A stretch of DNA of 64,000 bases from Cherax quadricarinatus. Taxonomy: Eukaryota; Arthropoda; Malacostraca; Decapoda; Parastacidae. Positions 61,945 through 64,000 of this stretch are shown piece by piece; position 1 is the stretch's first letter; each line of letters opens with the position of its first letter. The stretch covers positions 139,501 to 203,500 of the forward strand of contig NW_027195248.1 in the NCBI RefSeq assembly GCF_038502225.1, given 5' to 3'. Under the pieces are notes generated by a model that saw only the letters and a list, made by a program, of their open reading frames with translations, searched no databases and was not told the DNA's origin. A program made the translations under genes and the position numbers.

Positions 61945-62215
61945 ATTATGCACCCCATACCCATCTTGTGGGCGGTAGTCAAAAGATTACAGAGGTACAT
62001 AATGGGTCCAGGGACTGGGCCTCAAAGTTTTGATAGCTGAGCAAGTTACAGAGGTAATGAATTCACAATTTACAAAGATAATGAACTCACAATTTACAAA
62101 GGTAATGAACTCCAGGTAGGTCTAGTCACAATCATGACAAGTTACAAAGGTATTTACAGATTACAGAGGTACACAATGGGTCCAGGGACCGGGCCCCAAA
62201 GTTTTGAATATTGTA
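61945..62215 (-). repeat. LINE 3'-UTR-like fragment (inverted partner of 58830-59175)
   Basis: Minus strand: GTTCATTACCTTTGTAA, CCCTGGACCCATTGTGTAC, GACTACCGCCCACAAGATGG once, then the family-D endonuclease in the same orientation. Confidence 0.7.
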
Positions 62216-62417
62216 ACCTTCTGTTTTGACCTCGTCGTCAGTCACCGTATCATCCAACCACTTACTGAGGAATAAAGAGATAGTATAATAACCAATGTGA
62301 CATGTCAAGATATCTTATTAATAAAAATAAGATACCAGATATATTAAGCAAATTTCCTAAATTTGCTTTTAATGGGTAAGTGAACTGTAGATATAAGTAA
62401 GTAAGTAAGTAAGTAAG

Positions 62418-62756
62418 TGTAGTGATACTGGTCCTGTGGGGAGCAGCAGCAGGATAATACTGCACCACCTCTAGGGGCCCTTAACAACAACAACAGTTTG
62501 GCGTGTGTCATGGGCACCAACACATGGTGTGTGATTCTCTCCTACTTTATCCATTTATAAGCGATGCAGATTACATGGTGAGTTTAAATATGTGGCCTGT
62601 AGTTATAACTTTTCTCTTGACATATGCAAGACATCACCATCCCTGTAGAAGCCATTATTAGATGTACTAGTCATTATATTTTGTTGTTGCAGAAGTACTA
62701 TGAAGATTCTATGTTCAATAAAGCCTAGAGATAAGGCCTGTGTTTCTATCACAACA
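62418..62756 (+). mobile_element. 5' LTR of an LTR retrotransposon
   Basis: Starts TGTAGTGATACTGG and ends ATCACAACA. Same length as the solo LTR at 61192-61530. A TATA-like TTTATAA lies at 62554-62560 and an AATAAA at 62717-62722. GTAAG repeats precede it, so a target duplication cannot be judged. Confidence 0.9.
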
Positions 62757-62777
62757 ATTTATTGAACATAGAATCTT
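62703..62777. repeat. 20-bp perfect inverted repeat across the LTR end
   Basis: 62703-62722 (inside the LTR, over the AATAAA) is the exact reverse complement of 62758-62777, which starts one base after the LTR end, where a primer-binding site is expected. Confidence 0.9.
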
Positions 62778-62818
62778 GGGCTACCTGGTGGTGATCCTGC
62801 GCTAGACTACATCACAAC

Positions 62819-64000
62819 ATGGAGCGTTTACTGAAACCTGAGAGGCTAGACTGTGACCCCAGCTTATCAACGGCTGTTCAGGAATGGAAGCACTGGTTTA
62901 AGACTTTCGAAAACTTCTTGGGAGCCCTTCCTAAAGAAGATCTAGATAAACTAAGTCTGCTCATCAATTTTGTGTCACCTAAGATATATGAGGCTATTTC
63001 TGAGTGTAATACCTACGAAGATGCTATCAAAACCCTCAAGTCTCAGTATATTAAACCTACAAATGAAATCTTTGCACGCTATCGCCTTGCAACTCGCCGC
63101 CAGCAGATTGATGAGTCCTTAGAGGAATACTTTCAAGCACTGAAAATTTTAGGTAAGGACTGTCACTTCCAAGCAGTGACAGCTGCTCAGTATTGTGAAG
63201 AGTCCATCAGGGATGCTTTTATCAGTGGCCTGCAATCACCAATAATAAGGCAGCGTTTATTGGAGAATAAAACTCTCGACTTAGCCGCTGCCTTTGACCA
63301 GGCAAGAGCTCTAGATTCAGCCCAGAAGAATTCTGAAGTATACAGTACCACTCAGCCTTCTCGAGTGGTAAGTGCTGCAATTCCTGACCAAGACTCTTGC
63401 AATGAAGTTACTGGGGAACCTGCCTCAGTGACAGCAGCAGCAGGTACGGTGTGTTTCTTTTGTGGTTTTTCAAGACATCCACGTCCAAAGTGTCCTGCTC
63501 GTGAAGCAATGTGCCATGAATGCCACAAGAAAGGTCACTTTGCTAAAGTATGTCGTGCTAATGCATCAACAAGAGCTAGTGCCTCCACACATTCCAGTGA
63601 TCATGCGACTCTAGCAACAGTGACTTCTGCGGCTACTCCAAATTCACTGTCAAAGGCAGTTGTAAAAGTATTCATCAAAGGAACAGAAGTAGATGGTCTT
63701 ATTGATAGTGGCAGCTCAGAGAGTTTCATCAACCTTGACTTAGTTAAACGGCTCTCCTTGACTCTACATCACTCATCAGGTACCGTTTCCATGGCATCAA
63801 CATCTCTCTCTATTCAGACCTTAGGGTTTTGTAAGGTAAATCTCAGAGTTAATGGAAAGGATTATCAAGATGTACATTTAGCTATTCTACCACAACTGTG
63901 CTCTGATGTTATCCTTGGTCAGGACTTTCAGAAGCTGCATGGTAGTGTCACCTTAACATATGGAGGTGAACTGCCTCCTCTTGTTGTCTGTGGACTTAGC
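62819..64000 (+). CDS. Gag-protease of an LTR retrotransposon (partial)
   Basis: ATG at 62819; open for 394 codons to the window edge. The Gag core (residues about 1-200) has EWKHWFKTFENFLGAL, ARYRLATRRQQIDESLEEYF and AFISGLQSPIIRQRLL, typical of retrotransposon gag. Two CCHC knuckles of the C-x2-C-x4-H-x4-C form lie near residues 211-245 (CFFCGFSRHPRPKC, CHECHKKGHFAKVC). An aspartic protease begins with VDGLIDSGSSESFINLDLV, where DSG is the active site (about residue 296). RT and integrase would lie beyond the window. The 5-bp target duplication and this arrangement fit Ty3/Gypsy, but BEL is not excluded. No damage seen. Confidence 0.87.
   Translation, partial: MERLLKPERLDCDPSLSTAVQEWKHWFKTFENFLGALPKEDLDKLSLLINFVSPKIYEAISECNTYEDAIKTLKSQYIKPTNEIFARYRLATRRQQIDESLEEYFQALKILGKDCHFQAVTAAQYCEESIRDAFISGLQSPIIRQRLLENKTLDLAAAFDQARALDSAQKNSEVYSTTQPSRVVSAAIPDQDSCNEVTGEPASVTAAAGTVCFFCGFSRHPRPKCPAREAMCHECHKKGHFAKVCRANASTRASASTHSSDHATLATVTSAATPNSLSKAVVKVFIKGTEVDGLIDSGSSESFINLDLVKRLSLTLHHSSGTVSMASTSLSIQTLGFCKVNLRVNGKDYQDVHLAILPQLCSDVILGQDFQKLHGSVTLTYGGELPPLVVCGLS

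Overview
This is nuclear DNA of an animal, most probably a decapod crustacean (inferred; no species marker is visible). It has GT-AG introns, one spliced metazoan transporter gene, long dinucleotide and minisatellite arrays, and many degenerate non-LTR, Penelope-like and LTR retroelements of kinds abundant in decapod genomes. There is no bacterial architecture: no operons, ribosome-binding sites or CRISPR.

The only recognised host gene is a minus-strand SLC22-type organic cation/carnitine transporter. It has 11 coding exons between 46061 (ATG) and 8384 (stop). Every exon is bounded by consensus splice signals with matching phases, giving a 632-residue protein from an 1899-nt CDS spread over about 37.7 kb. 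Almost all of the intron length is retroelement sequence.

Layout: 1-3900, an RTE-like LINE tail with an amplified 18-bp tail repeat, a TA array, a ~3-kb 32/34-bp minisatellite and a GA array. 4490-4837, a foldback repeat. 5085-6115, a decayed LINE. 6300-8215, two more minisatellites in the 3' flank of the gene. 8384-10370, exons 11 to 9. Intron 8 (10371-24335) holds a mirror-like arrangement: RTE-like LINE (+), TA array, Penelope-like element (-), Penelope-like element (+), TA array, RTE-like LINE (-), followed by LINE fragments and a tRNA-derived SINE. Intron 7 (24551-39618) holds Jockey-type LINE fragments, a near-complete Penelope-like element with inverted 3' ends, and two ORF1-only gag-like elements. 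39619-46061 carries exons 7 to 1, interleaved with Penelope fragments, a 756-bp unidentified insertion with an apparent 6-bp target duplication, and a short element built from the two ends of the RTE-like LINE. 46062-64000, upstream of the gene, holds LINE fragments, a nearly full-length Jockey-type LINE (ORF1 with PHD-like and CCCH fingers; ORF2 with endonuclease and RT) whose ORFs overlap as TGATG, a CR1-like LINE between TG arrays, a solo LTR with a 5-bp target duplication, and the 5' LTR plus gag-protease of an LTR retrotransposon that runs off the window.

The most interesting signals are structural. Three copies of one Penelope family carry an identical hammerhead-ribozyme-like fold with a compensatory 3/8 pair and a palindromic stem III. 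Upstream partial copies in two different Penelope families break within about five codons of the same endonuclease motif. A 20-nt perfect complement to the LTR lies at the primer-binding position of the LTR element. There is also a gag-only, HAL1-like LINE derivative with three copies. Family letters used below: A = RTE-like, B = Jockey-superfamily with PHD/CCCH ORF1, C = CR1-like with (AC)n tail, D = second CR1/L2-like, F = RNase-H-bearing.
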